Shown: positions 34,321 to 44,699 of the stretch, one piece after another
Layout of the letters: each line of letters opens with the position of its first letter
How positions within the stretch are numbered: the stretch's first letter is position 1
Origin: Anaspis maculata
Taxonomy: Eukaryota > Arthropoda > Insecta > Coleoptera > Scraptiidae
Assembly: GCA_949128115.1 (NCBI GenBank)
Contig: OX421961.1
Coordinates: forward strand, 129,459,050 to 129,523,049
Reading direction: 5' to 3'
Length of the DNA: 64,000 nt
Program-made: the position numbers and the translations under genes
The notes under the pieces: generated by a model
Told to the model about the DNA's origin: nothing
The model's database searches: none
Seen by the model: only the letters and a program-made list of their open reading frames with translations

Positions 34321-35081
34321 TGTTTTCGGGTTAAAACGATTTAACTGAAAAAACACCAAGCACTTGTTATATTACTATTGATTATCGCCCACATACCCAA
34401 TTCAACCAATCAGAACAACCGAATGAGACCCACGTGACTCTGTTTAAGCTATCGATTAATGCACATTAGGAGGTGATTAATGCACACTAGGTAATAGCAC
34501 CGGATTGAAATATTTTTGGGCCCACAAATAATATGGAATTGAAACGACTGTATTTATACTTGTTTGGACTGAAATTTTAGTACTGGTGCGTTTAAAGGGT
34601 CTTCCACTTACTAAAATACAATTTTACAACCTATTCGACTTCGTTTCAGTATTGTTTCCAGCAACAAGGCCCCTTCCTTGATCCGCGACTGTGCACTCTC
34701 CTTTCATGCGCTGTCAACAGCTGTTAGTGACATTTAGTTTTTAGCTCTACCAGTCTACCGTCCATGTGAAACTACTCTGTTGTGAACTACAACTCATGGC
34801 AAGATACTTATTATTTAGCCAAGCAGAATTAGCTTGATTTAGTAGTGAGCTTCACAAGTATATCCAGTTATTAGAAAGAAGAAAAAATAAACATTTTTAC
34901 CCTTCTCTTGAATTTGATTTTTTTTCCAACAAGGCATGCTTTGAAATTGACAGTTCAATTCAATGATATATCGGACCTACTATTTCTACTAGTAGTCTAT
35001 TTGGGCGATAATCTGCTAAATTCATCTCGTGCTTTGTGTTTTATTCGAGTTAAATGTTTTAAGTTCCTCAAACAAACTATC

Positions 35082-35187
35082 AATCACTCGAAAAGTAGAC
35101 CCGATATTATCTTGGACAAAATCCCTCGACTTTGTCTCGGGATTTTAGTCAGATAATATCGGGTCTACTTTTCTCTCGTGATTGACA
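35082..35187. repeat. Family Q hairpin, type a (unit 2)
   Basis: Same sequence and pairing as 34213-34320, with CGACTTTGTCTCG at the tip instead of CGACTACGTCTCG. Confidence 0.8.
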
Positions 35188-35257
35188 GTTGTTTTCGGGT
35201 TAAAACGATTTAACTGAAAAAACACTAAGCACTTGTTATATTACTATTGATTATACA

Positions 35258-36027
35258 CCACCTTCGTACAGTTTTATACTGATAAAACTGTGCCCTCCTT
35301 TTTATGAATAAACATAATACTTGATTTAAAAAGTTCCTGAAAATCGTGCCTGCTAAAAGCATTTCAAGCGTCACCTACACACAGTGACACCGCTTCCAAC
35401 AGTGGCAGTATTGCAATCGGTATATATACTCATCTCTTGTGTCCAACTAGAGGTGAGATGTAGTTCACTATATTTATGAAATACCACATTTAGGCAGTTT
35501 CTAATTCAAATGAGTAACAATAATTTTGATCTGCAATGATTATCCATGGACCATTGTGTAATTTCTGTTTGTTATAATTGCCGCATTATTATTATTATTT
35601 TTGCCACAACGGCACCGTACGTCGCCGTAGGTTAGGCAGCCTAGGCCACCCCCCTGCACAGCTGACACATTGACAATGACATCCGCAATCCGCGCGGGGC
35701 ACAAAATCGCAGATTCAGCCACAAAAAGGACCTGTTCATCACTTCTGTAAGGTTATGGTTATAGTTTGCGGCCAACGTGATTTGGTTTTTTGAAAGGCAA
35801 AGCTTTGAAAGACGTTTTTACGTTGAAAAGCACAATAATAATTGAAATATTAGCTGTTCGTTAGATTGTGAGTGTACTTGATTTCCGAAGCAACTTGATT
35901 GAATTAGCATGACCTCATGACGGTGTCTCAACGCTAAAAAACAAGTCTTTTTTGCATATGGGGTAGATTGGGGATCAAAACGTTTTTATATTTTGATAAA
36001 TTTCACGTTTTGTGGAATATTCTCCGC
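35258..36027. other. Unassigned DNA
   Basis: No recognised repeat or gene. A (TTA)n tract lies at 35588-35600. Confidence 0.35.
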
Positions 36028-36270
36028 AAATACCACTCGAGCTATACGAGTTTTATCAAAATTTTCGAACTGTTTCTCAAGCTTTGTTTTAATGAAGCAA
36101 TTCAACTCGTGCAAATGGTCACTTTATTATCAACGACAAAAACCCTCCAGCTACGCTGTCGGGTTTTTTTCAGATAATAAAGTGACCATTTCACACTCGG
36201 TGGATTTCTTGAAAACAAAGCTTTCGAGATAGTTCGAAAATTTTATCGATAAAACTCATAGCTCTTGTGG
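36028..36270. repeat. Family Q palindrome with hairpin type b
   Basis: Outer arms GAGTTTTATCAAAATTTTCG and CGAAAATTTTATCGATAAAA pair. Inner hairpin 36112-36193: AATGGTCACTTTATTATC with GATAATAAAGTGACCATT, tip CAGC-TA-CGCTG. The layout equals type a but most stem bases differ with pairing kept. Confidence 0.8.
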
Positions 36271-36279
36271 TATTACATA

Positions 36280-36398
36280 CGACAATTTTTGCCAAGCGTT
36301 TCCCTCGGGCTGGTTGTCTCTGGTAAATGCCCTCCTCCTACAGAGTCGGGCATTTATCGCTACAACTAGCACTTGCGATCGCCTGGCCAAAATTGTCG
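36280..36398. repeat. Family Q hairpin, type c
   Basis: CGACAATTTT pairs with AAAATTGTCG; GGCCAGGCG and AAATGCCC/GGGCATTT form inner stems around a CTCCTCCTACAGAG tip. An inverted relative lies at 63411-63532. Confidence 0.75.
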
Positions 36399-36900
36399 TG
36401 AGAATCCAAGCATTTGTGATATTACTGCTGATTATCGCCCAAATATACTACTTATGACAGTTCCAATCCAATGTATCATTGTTTACTAAAATTTCAGTCC
36501 AACCAAGTATTCAACGTTCGTTTCAATTTAGAATAGAATAGAATAGAATAGTTTATTGCTCTACAAACATTTGTTTTTAGCAAGAAGTTCAATATTTTGA
36601 CAGAACTTGAGTATACGTCCATCTTATTAAAGTAGGTACAAAATAATAGTATGAAAAAAAAAGACATAATAAACAAAAAATATAAACAGATATTCCCAAA
36701 ATTGCTCGTCATCAGAAATACAACAAAAAAATGAAAATGAAATACCAAGCAAAGTACAGTTTCCATATAATAAAACAAGCGCAGATTGCAAAATTCCCCA
36801 TTGAAAAGTAGTGATCTTGCTGGTGACGGAATAGGCGAGGAAAGTGAGACTGTTATTCATTCGAAAAGCACAAACGATCTCAGTGTTAGGGCGTTGACAG

Positions 36901-38873
36901 CAGTAGCGGACTAAGGGAATTGGGGGCCCGGGGCGGAGTTGTGAGATGGGGCCCCTAAGGAGTGAAAGTTGATAATATGAAGGGGGGCCGGCAGACTTTT
37001 TGGCCCGCCCTGCCCGGCCGAAATTGAGCAAAAGTCTAAGAAACAAAAAATTAGTTGTTAACTTGACTACATATGGAAAACACAGTAGCGCAGTCAGAAT
37101 TTGAGGGCGGAGAGGGCAAAAGCAACGGCGAGGGTGCAAGTCAGGGAAAAATAGCGCCGCAGGCGGAATTTTTTGGGCATAATAATAATGATGCTTATGA
37201 CAATAGGTATATTTCATGCGTGTTGCGATTTCGGTTTTTGACGTATTCACCAAAATTACCTGATAATCAAACTTCTTTTCAGAAAATTTTTGCCAGAATT
37301 TTTTTCTGTATCGGTTCAGTGTGGGATGAAGTGCCGCGGGCGCTTGGGAGGTAGAGGGGTGGGATCATTCGCCCACTTTCGCTATGCAACTGACCATCAG
37401 TACCTACAAGAAGTTTTCGGTTCCAACTTTGGATGTTGAATTGGCGTTGGACTGTTGATTTAATGCTAAAACCTACTCGTATATATAAAATTAGGAATAA
37501 TATGAATTTCTACCATCTGCAGCGCGCAGACAAGATAATTTTGTTGTTTTGTCTTTCCCCTCTTTTAAAAAGAAATAATAAAATACAAAATTTCAAAAGT
37601 CTTGAGGCCCCTGGCACTGTGATATCCTGGGCCGGAGCCCCTAAAGCGTAAAGTGAAAATAATTCGCAGAGATTCAGTGATACAGACACACCTACCGTCC
37701 GTTTTTTTTTCTAGGCCCCAGCGCGTAGCCTCTTTATTATGGGTTTCACACCCAACATATTATATATTTTTGACATCAGAAGAACAAAATCTTTCGATTT
37801 ATGGTATGTCAAAATATTTTTGACAGATGTCATTTTTTGACAATTGACAGAATAGTACTTGTGGTATATCATTTCAAAGCCCATAACATTCTTAGGGAAA
37901 CTGTGTTTTCATTTTTAGAATAGGATGTCTTTCACAGCTTCTAGAGGTCTTCAAATAGGGAAAATTGTTGAAATTCAGAAATACTCAATAAGTACGTAAG
38001 TAGGTAAAACAGGTATTTTTCAATATTAGCTGATCATAATAATCAATAAATGATCACAATAAAACGAAAAATGTCCTGAAGAAGTTACTCGAACAGACCG
38101 TCTCCTTGTTCCTTGACTGAGAGATTCGACGACCGGTGAATTGGAACTGCCAGCCCAACGCGATGGTATCCGAGGTGGACAGATATGACCCCCTCGATTT
38201 TTTTAGGAGCCTATCTGAAAGATAAGGTGTTCATAGAATTTCCCGCTAGTTTGGACGATTTAAAATCATAATATCATCATCAGTTGATATTAAAAATACC
38301 TATTAATTATTGAGTAGGTATTTCTGAATTTTAACAATTTTTCCTATTCAAAGACCACCAGAAGCTGTTAAAGACATCCTATTTTAGAAATGAAAACACA
38401 GTTCTCCTGAGAATTTCATGGGCTTCAAAATGGTGTGTCACAAGTACTATTCTGTCAATTGTCAAAAAATGACATCTGTCAAAAATAACTTGACATACCA
38501 TCAATCGAAAGATTTTGTTCTTCTGATTTTAAATATATATGGTATGTTGGGTGTGAAATCCATAATAAAGGCGCTACAAGCTGGGGCCTAGAAAAAAAAA
38601 CGGACGGTATATTGCCTGTGTAGGCCCCCAGACCTGTTGTCATGGGGCCTGCCAAGGTAACTTTAAAATGGAAAAAATAGGAAAACAATGTTTCTCACCG
38701 AAGTAATATGCGAAAAAAATGATCATCGAGGGGAAAAATTGAAATTTTTGGATTTTATCCCAATTTTTTTGCAGTATTTTTACAAACAAGAGGAATTGGG
38801 CGCCCCATCAGATGATTGAGGCCCCGAGGCCCGGGGCGGACCGCCCCCACCGCCCCCCCTTGGTCCGCCACTG
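36901..38873. mobile_element. hAT element with 8-bp duplication inside the non-LTR element
   Basis: The ends CAGTAGCGGAC and GGTCCGCCACTG are inverted, with the exact 8-bp duplication GTTGACAG (36893-36900, 38874-38881). GGGCCCGGGGCGG-type subterminal sequence is present on both sides. No intact transposase. The phrase AATAGCGCCGCAGGCG is shared with the hAT MITE at 33469. It contains palindrome P10. Confidence 0.9.
37695..38607. mobile_element. Palindromic element P10 inside the hAT element
   Basis: The ends CCGTCCGTTTTTTTTTCTAG and CTAGAAAAAAAAACGGACGG are inverted, with TA at 37693-37694 and 38608-38609. Arms of ~330 bp; spacer ~260 bp. Ends differ from the CAGGGTG class. Non-coding. Confidence 0.85.
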
Positions 38874-38881
38874 GTTGACAG

Positions 38882-39350
38882 TATATTTGTATAGGGTTGT
38901 AACCACGGTTCTGCTATTGCTCAGCAAAATTTCATCCAGGTGCAACGGTAGGCCCCTGAGACTGTGTCTGAATTCTCGGTACAGTGGGCACTCAAAGATG
39001 ATGTGTTCGAGAGTTTCGCATGAGTTGAGGTTGCACATTGTGCAGATGTTATTGCAATTGACTTTGTATGAGATACCCTTGATATATAATGTAAAGAAAT
39101 GGTCGTTTGTTGTTCTAAGTTGTAGGAAAAATCTTTTTAGGTATAGTGGGATATCTTTGTTGTGCAAATCATAGGTGTTGGTGATGCTATTCAAGTACTT
39201 GTATTTTGTGTTGTTAATAGAGAGTAGAATTCTGTTCCAGTCCGAGTCAAAGTTTCCCTTTTCAACAGTCTCTAGAATTTTGGAGGTGTGCTCCTTACTG
39301 TTTAGGGAGAAATCACCATATTCAAAATGTTTACCGTAGGAAAGAAGAAT
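38882..39350 (-). pseudogene. Non-LTR retrotransposon ORF2, C-terminal part
   Basis: Reads YLKRFFLQLRTTNDHFF, then CTMCNLNSCETLEHIIFEC, a CX2C..HX4C zinc-binding motif found after the RT of many non-LTR elements, and LYREFRHSLRGLPLHLDEI. After the target duplication the frame continues at 36892 for about eleven more codons to a stop, so it was intact here before the hAT insertion. RT and endonuclease domains are missing by 5' truncation. Confidence 0.85.
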
Positions 39351-39380
39351 GTTCGTTTGTTCGTTTGTTCGTTTCAATTT

Positions 39381-39530
39381 CATATTAGTCCTGGGTCCGA
39401 AAATATTTCAATTCGGTGCTATTATACTTAGTGTGCATCAATTACTTGCTAGTGTGCAATAATCGATAGCTTAAACTGAGTCACGTCAGCTTATCCGGTT
39501 GTTCTGATTGGCCGAATTGGGTATGTGGAA
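39381..39530 (-). repeat. Family Q remainder, right flank of the non-LTR insertion
   Basis: AAATATTTCAATTCGGTGC, TAGTGTGCATCAATTAC and GGTTGTTCTGATTGG match 33065-33210 in inverted orientation. Confidence 0.8.
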
Positions 39531-40390
39531 GAGAATCGACTAAATATGAACGTCGCACGTTGAAGTTCGTCGAGGGTCAGTTTTTACAGAATTGAAGCCG
39601 GCATCATGGAAAAAGTCACATCCAGGGCCCCACACAGGGCTAGTGAATCAGTGCGATCAGGTCTGATCGCTTAAAATTGTCCAAGGATCAACTATGCCAA
39701 ATGAGATTCTCTTACCTACAAGTACCAAATAGCGGCATTTTGTCAAAATTTGTCGTACACCGCTTCCACCACTACGAAAAAACTCTTTTCCCACGACCAC
39801 CTACGAAAGTCACTCCTTTCACACGCTATAGTAGGCCCAAAAGTTGTCAATTACGTCAACCTACCCAACCTGTGCGTTATAAGCCGTGCGTTATTATAAC
39901 GCACAGTTCATTCGGACCACGAAACAATACGAATTCAAACGACGATTTAATCACAATTTCGAAAAACCGGCTTCCAATACCACCCTAACTCTGATTCACA
40001 AGCAAATCAACAATAATCCGCACCTTCAGACACTTAAAAAGCAGAATAATTCTTTAGTAGCAACGCAAATGCTGCTCTTCAAAAGATAAAAGAGATTGTT
40101 CGTGTCCTTTATTAATGACGGTTTTGGCCGGCTGGCAAAACACCCTGATAGCTTGATGGGAAAAGACGCCACCTTCAACCCTACCTGCTGCAACAGGCGC
40201 GAGGCGTGTGCCCAGAGGGCGCGAGTTCAAAACCTGCAATTCCCCAATTTTTTCATGAGAATGATCATTTTTTATATTTTAAAAGCAATCTATTTGAAAT
40301 TCTTGTTTTTTTTTGCGATAATTCGGTGTACCGCTCGCTTGTAAGATGCTGAAGCATAACAACAGCAACAGGCAGGCTTGGTTAGAAAAT
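39531..40390. other. Unassigned DNA with a SINE-like unit
   Basis: The open frame 39677-39988 has no known motif. GTGCGTTATAAGCC..TATAACGCAC forms a small hairpin at about 39870-39904. See the SINE-like entry for 40096-40260. Confidence 0.35.
40096..40260 (+). repeat. tRNA-derived SINE-like unit
   Basis: TAGCTTGATGGG at about 40149 fits an A box and GCGAGTTCAAAACCTGC at about 40221 a B box. Spacing is larger than in a tRNA, and no cloverleaf is convincing, so a SINE head is the better guess. Confidence 0.45.
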
Positions 40391-41916
40391 AGCGGTGTTT
40401 TTCGAGGAAAAAAATGGAATATATGAAAAAATATTCGTATTGTTAAATCTGGGTGGTAGTCCTGTCCCTAGCAGTACTTCTGTAGGAAAAACGATGTAAT
40501 CAAATTATTTTTTTTGGAATCGTTAGAGGATCATTTCAGGACAAAAATATTCACTCGGGTGCTTTCGCGATTTCTGGTACATTTTCCAGCAATATCGCAT
40601 CAAAGTTGGCGGCTGGTCAATTCTTCAGTTCGCTGATATTTCTTGGAGTTTTTGCGATTTTTTTCAAATAAAAGTACTAATCTACCCAAAAAACAATTCT
40701 GGGTCGAATAGTGCTGTCAGATGTTGAGTACTTACGTTATACCGGGTGAAAAAAAAATTAAACGAGTTTTATAATTTTCTTCCAATTTTTTAGTTTCTTG
40801 GCCGATTTTCACAAACTTTACGTCAAAAGCTCGCTGACTAAATCGTCTACTAAAATCAATTGTCAATATAGCCAAATTATCAAAAATCAAGATAGCGGCG
40901 GCGAACCCAAATAAAAATGTGTCGTATTTCGAGAAATTTTTTTTTGATTTCTAAACTTTGTAAAAAACGACACTGATGGTGGATTCTGGAAAATTCAGCT
41001 TTCTTTTGCAATTTGGGACTAGATTTACTTGACTCGCACATTCCACTGTGAAAATATAGTGAATTAAAGGAAGGTCTACTTGTAATTTTTTTCAAATTCA
41101 CAAGAAATCAGCAGTTTAAAATCCTCCCGCGAATCCTTATTTCTAAAGCAATTTCTACACACTTGGTAGTGATCGTAAGCTGTGTGCATAGGCTACAGAT
41201 ACCGTGTTGGTGCATGGCCGAAGTTTCGAAATTTTAGATGATAGATGACGTAAATGGTGGAGGTGCGCATGTCAAATATCGAATATTCTACTTTTTGTTC
41301 TCACATGTTCGGAACGAAATTTTTATAAATGGTTGGCTTAATGGTCAGCTGAATAAACACGCAACGAGAGTCAAATGTTGAAAAAGTCGAAATGTGAAAT
41401 TTTCAAATAGACGGCTTCACTTCTTTGGAGAAAATAAAACAGTTCTATCCGTTAGTCCAGGAATTTTAGCTGTTAAAATCGCAAATAGCGAACAAAAATG
41501 AAAGCCAGCCGGATTTTTGTATATAAGCTCAGGTAAGCATGTAGTTTAACATAGTGAAAGTTCTCAAGAATCCGGTGTGAGCTTCGGCCGTTGTGGCCTC
41601 GAGAAGAACTTGAGGATCAGTTTTTCACGTATATCTCGTAAACAATGGCACTTGGGAAGAACGTGCTAGGAATAAAATTGTTGAAAATTTTATTTTCTAT
41701 AAGAAAGGTCCTTACACATTCCATCGTCAGTCCACTCCTTCTTCGTCAAAACACAAGAAAATTAAAATAATCCAGATGCTCGATGCTGAAGACTGTATGG
41801 ACCTTGAGCCTTGAGTTTTATGATAGCGGAGTGCCACTTGGTAGAGGTGTTGTTCGATCTATTCTGTTTTGACTGAAACTATTTGCCATCAATACCAACT
41901 ATGCCGGCGGCATATA

Positions 41917-42459
41917 CAGGGTGAAATAAAAATAAGAAGTTGAAGAAATGTAGGTACCTCAAGAGCCAAAATAGGTGAAGACATATAAACCGCCAAAAAT
42001 ATTTCTCATTTCATGGTCATGAAGTCGTCGTGAACTTGGATCAAATATGTTGAGCCGTTTCTGACATATCTTCAAAAGACTGAAGTCGTTTCGAAAAAAA
42101 ACTAGTTTTCCGTACATCAGTAACTCTTCAGATATTGAATCGAGACTTGGTGTTTTGAATCGAAACAATGATAAATTACATTTGATATGAAATGATAGTG
42201 AAAAACACTCTCTAGGCCAACTACTTTCAGAAAAAAAACACAGTCAACTTTTTTTCTGATGAATAGACGAAAAAATTATTTTTTTCGGTAACAACTTCAG
42301 TCTTTTGAAAATATTTCAAGAACGGCTCAATATATCTGATTCAAGTTTACGACGACTTCATGACCATGAAATCAGAATTATTTATGGCGATTTACATGTC
42401 TTTACCTATTTTGGTTCTTGAGGAACAAATGTTCAATTTTTTATTTTTATTTCACCCTG
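41917..42459. mobile_element. Palindromic element P9, inner layer
   Basis: The ends CAGGGTGAAATAAAAATAA and TTATTTTTATTTCACCCTG are inverted with TA (41915-41916, 42460-42461). Outside, ATGCCGGCGGCATA-TA-TATGCCGCCGGCAT is a perfect dyad. The sequence is a diverged relative of P8. Confidence 0.85.
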
Positions 42460-43071
42460 TATATGCCGCCGGCATAGTTCGTATTGATGGCTTTAAGTTT
42501 CAATCAAGGAATAGTGGACTAACCAACACCTCTACGAGGTGGCACCCCGCCATCATAAAACTCAAGGTTCATACAGTCTTCAGCATCGAGCATCTGGATT
42601 ATTTCAATTTTCTTGTGTTTTGACGAAGAAGGAGTGGACTGACGATGGAATGTGTTGGGACCTTTCTTATAGACAATAAAATTTTCAACAATTTCTTCCC
42701 AAGCACGTTTTTCCCAAGTGCCATTGCTCACGAGATATACGCGAAAAACTGATCCTCAAGTTCTTCTCGAGGTCACAACGGCCGAAGCTCACACCGGATT
42801 CTTGAGAACTTTCACTATGTTAAATTACATGCTTAACTGAGCTTATATAAATACAAAAATCCGGCTGGCTTCCATTTTTGTTCGCTATTTGCGATTTAAA
42901 CAGCCAAGATTCCTGGACTAACGGATAGAACCGTTTCATTTTCCCCGAAGAAGTAAAGTCGTCTATTTGAAAATTTCACATTTCGACTCTTTCAGCATTT
43001 GACTCTCGTTGCGTGTTTATTCAGCTGATTCAGCTGAATTTCGTTCAGAACATGTGAGATCAAAAAGTAGA

Positions 43072-43385
43072 AAGAGAATTCAATTCTATGTAGTAAAGGT
43101 AAATATAGTACAATAAATAAATGTTAAAACATGTAAAAAATTTCTTCAATGCCATCTGTCTTCTCCAGTGTGCCCAGAACACTAGCAGCGTTGCCTCGCT
43201 GAATGGCAATGCTGATGTGCTGTTGCAGGTACTTTTTGGCTTGAGGCACTCCGGATTTGTCCTTTATTAATTTCCCCAGTTCGTTCAAAAGTGATTTGGC
43301 ATCTGATCCCCATGTTCCGAAAGTTTCAAAAGCAATAGGTAAAAATTCATAATTTGTCATAATTTCTTTGTACTTTGAATTTTTT
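43072..43385 (-). pseudogene. Non-LTR retrotransposon 3' fragment in one arm of P9
   Basis: The minus frame reads NYEFLPIAFETFGTWGSDAK, then ISIAIQRGNAASVLGTL, a C-terminal signature of a non-LTR retrotransposon ORF2 found in many invertebrates. Flanked by GTAGA on both sides (43067-43071, 43386-43390). The opposite arm (about 41283) is the empty site. Confidence 0.8.
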
Positions 43386-44272
43386 GTAGAATATTCGATA
43401 TCTGACATGCGCACCTCCACCATTTACGTCATCTATCATCTAAAATTTCAAAATTTTGGCTATGCACCAACACGGTGTTTGTAGCCTATGCACACAGCTC
43501 ACGATCACTATAAAGTGTGTAGAAATTGCTTTAGAAATAAGGATTCGCGGGAGGTTTTTAAATTGCTGATTTATTGGGAATTTTGAAGAAATTACAAGTA
43601 GACCTTCCTTTAATTCACTATATTTTCGCAGTGGAATGTGCGAGTCAAGTAAATCTAGTCCCAAATTGCAAAATGAAGCTAAATCTTCCAGAATCCACCA
43701 TCAGTGTCGTTCTTTACGAAGTTTAAAAATAAAAAAAAAATTCACGAAATACGACACATTTTTATTTGGGTTCGCCGCCGCTATCTTGATTTTTGATAAT
43801 TTGGCTATATTGACAATTGATTTGAGTAGACGATTTAGTCAGCGAGCTTTTGACATAAAGTTTGTGGAAATCGGCTAAGAAACTAAAATGTTGGAAAAAA
43901 ATTATAAAACTCGTTTTATTTTTTTTTTCACCCGGTATAACGTAAGTACTCGACATCTGACAGCACCATTCGATCCAGAATTGTTTTTTGGGTAGATTAG
44001 TACTTCTATTTAAAGAAAATCGCAAAAACTCCAAGAAATATCAGCGAACTGAAGAACTGACCAGCCGCCAAATTTGATGCGATATTGCTGGAGAATGTAC
44101 CAAAAATCGCGAAAGCACCCGAGTGATTATTTGTCCAGGGATGATCCTCTAACGATTCCAAAAAAAAATTTTGATTACATCGTTTTTCCTACAGAAGTAC
44201 TGCTAGGGCCTGGATTATGGTCAGAACAGCGGTGTTTTTCGAGAAAAAATTGGAAATTGTGAAAAAAAAGTT

Positions 44273-44699
44273 GAATTTTTAAAAATTTGAATTTTTGAAA
44301 ATTTGAAATACATTCACATGCTCTTTATAAACCCATTTGAAATTACCCCAATTTTTGTAATTATTATTTATCCACTGGTTTTTATAAAATCTACGTTCAC
44401 GGAAAAACACGAAAATTACGTCTTAATTTGAATATAATTTTCTCCCGCTCGTAGGAAAATAGTGTACGTAACTCGCCGTAAAATGTCTTACTTTCATTCG
44501 TGTGATTTCTGCACTCGGTTGCGCCTCGTGCATCAACTTACACACTCATGCGTAATGTATCACTTTCCGTACTTGTTACGTAAACGTAATGTACTATTAT
44601 CGGCTATGTTGCTTTCGAATGACGAGAAAAATTGATTGACGTTATACTGTGCTCCTGATAGTCTGTTTCGAAGTTTCGTTTCATCTTGAAAAATCAGAC
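44273..44699. other. Unassigned DNA
   Basis: Contains AAATTTGAA-type low complexity at 44270-44310 and no other signal. The block at 44500-44620 has several TTACGTAA-like phrases. Confidence 0.35.

Larger units (their letters stand above)
33060..35257 (+). repeat. Direct tandem duplication of a family Q unit
   Basis: 33060-34380 and 34381-35257 are direct copies starting GATTATCGCCCACATACC. The first is longer only because of a 440 bp hAT insertion. Both contain CACGTGACTC, the GCTATCGATTAATGCACA block and one ~105 bp hairpin. Identity is high, so the duplication is recent. Confidence 0.85.
36530..39366 (-). mobile_element. 5'-truncated non-LTR retrotransposon, split by a hAT element
   Basis: Flanked by the 14-bp duplication GTTCGTTTCAATTT (36516-36529 and 39367-39380). 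The 3' end, at the low-coordinate side, has a (AGAAT)n tail. The homologous family Q sequence at about 33190-33250 gives the empty site. Only the last part of ORF2 and the 3' UTR remain; insertion of 36901-38873 splits it. Confidence 0.9.
40742..43935. mobile_element. Palindromic element P9, middle layer
   Basis: The ends CCGGGTGAAAAAAAAATTAA and TTTTTTTTTTCACCCGG are inverted with TA (40740-40741, 43936-43937). Arms ~1.17 kb; the right arm is longer because of a 314 bp non-LTR insertion. Mirrored ORFs in the arms are not genes. Confidence 0.85.
40393..44272. repeat. 3.9 kb palindrome P9, outer layer
   Basis: 40393-40739 and 43938-44272 are inverted copies (AGCGGTGTTTTTCGAG against CTCGAAAAACACCGCT; ATCGCATCAAAGTTGGCGGC mirrored). 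Removing the inner element leaves TACTTACGTTA-TA-TAACGTAAGTA, a dyad with TA at the centre. Confidence 0.85.

Noticed and set aside
36627..37253. 208-codon minus-strand ORF
   Set aside because: It spans the junction of the hAT element and the non-LTR 3' UTR; the composition is that of non-coding DNA.
44500..44620. Promoter-like block with TTACGTAA phrases
   Set aside because: No transcript start, TATA/initiator pair or downstream coding exon supports it.
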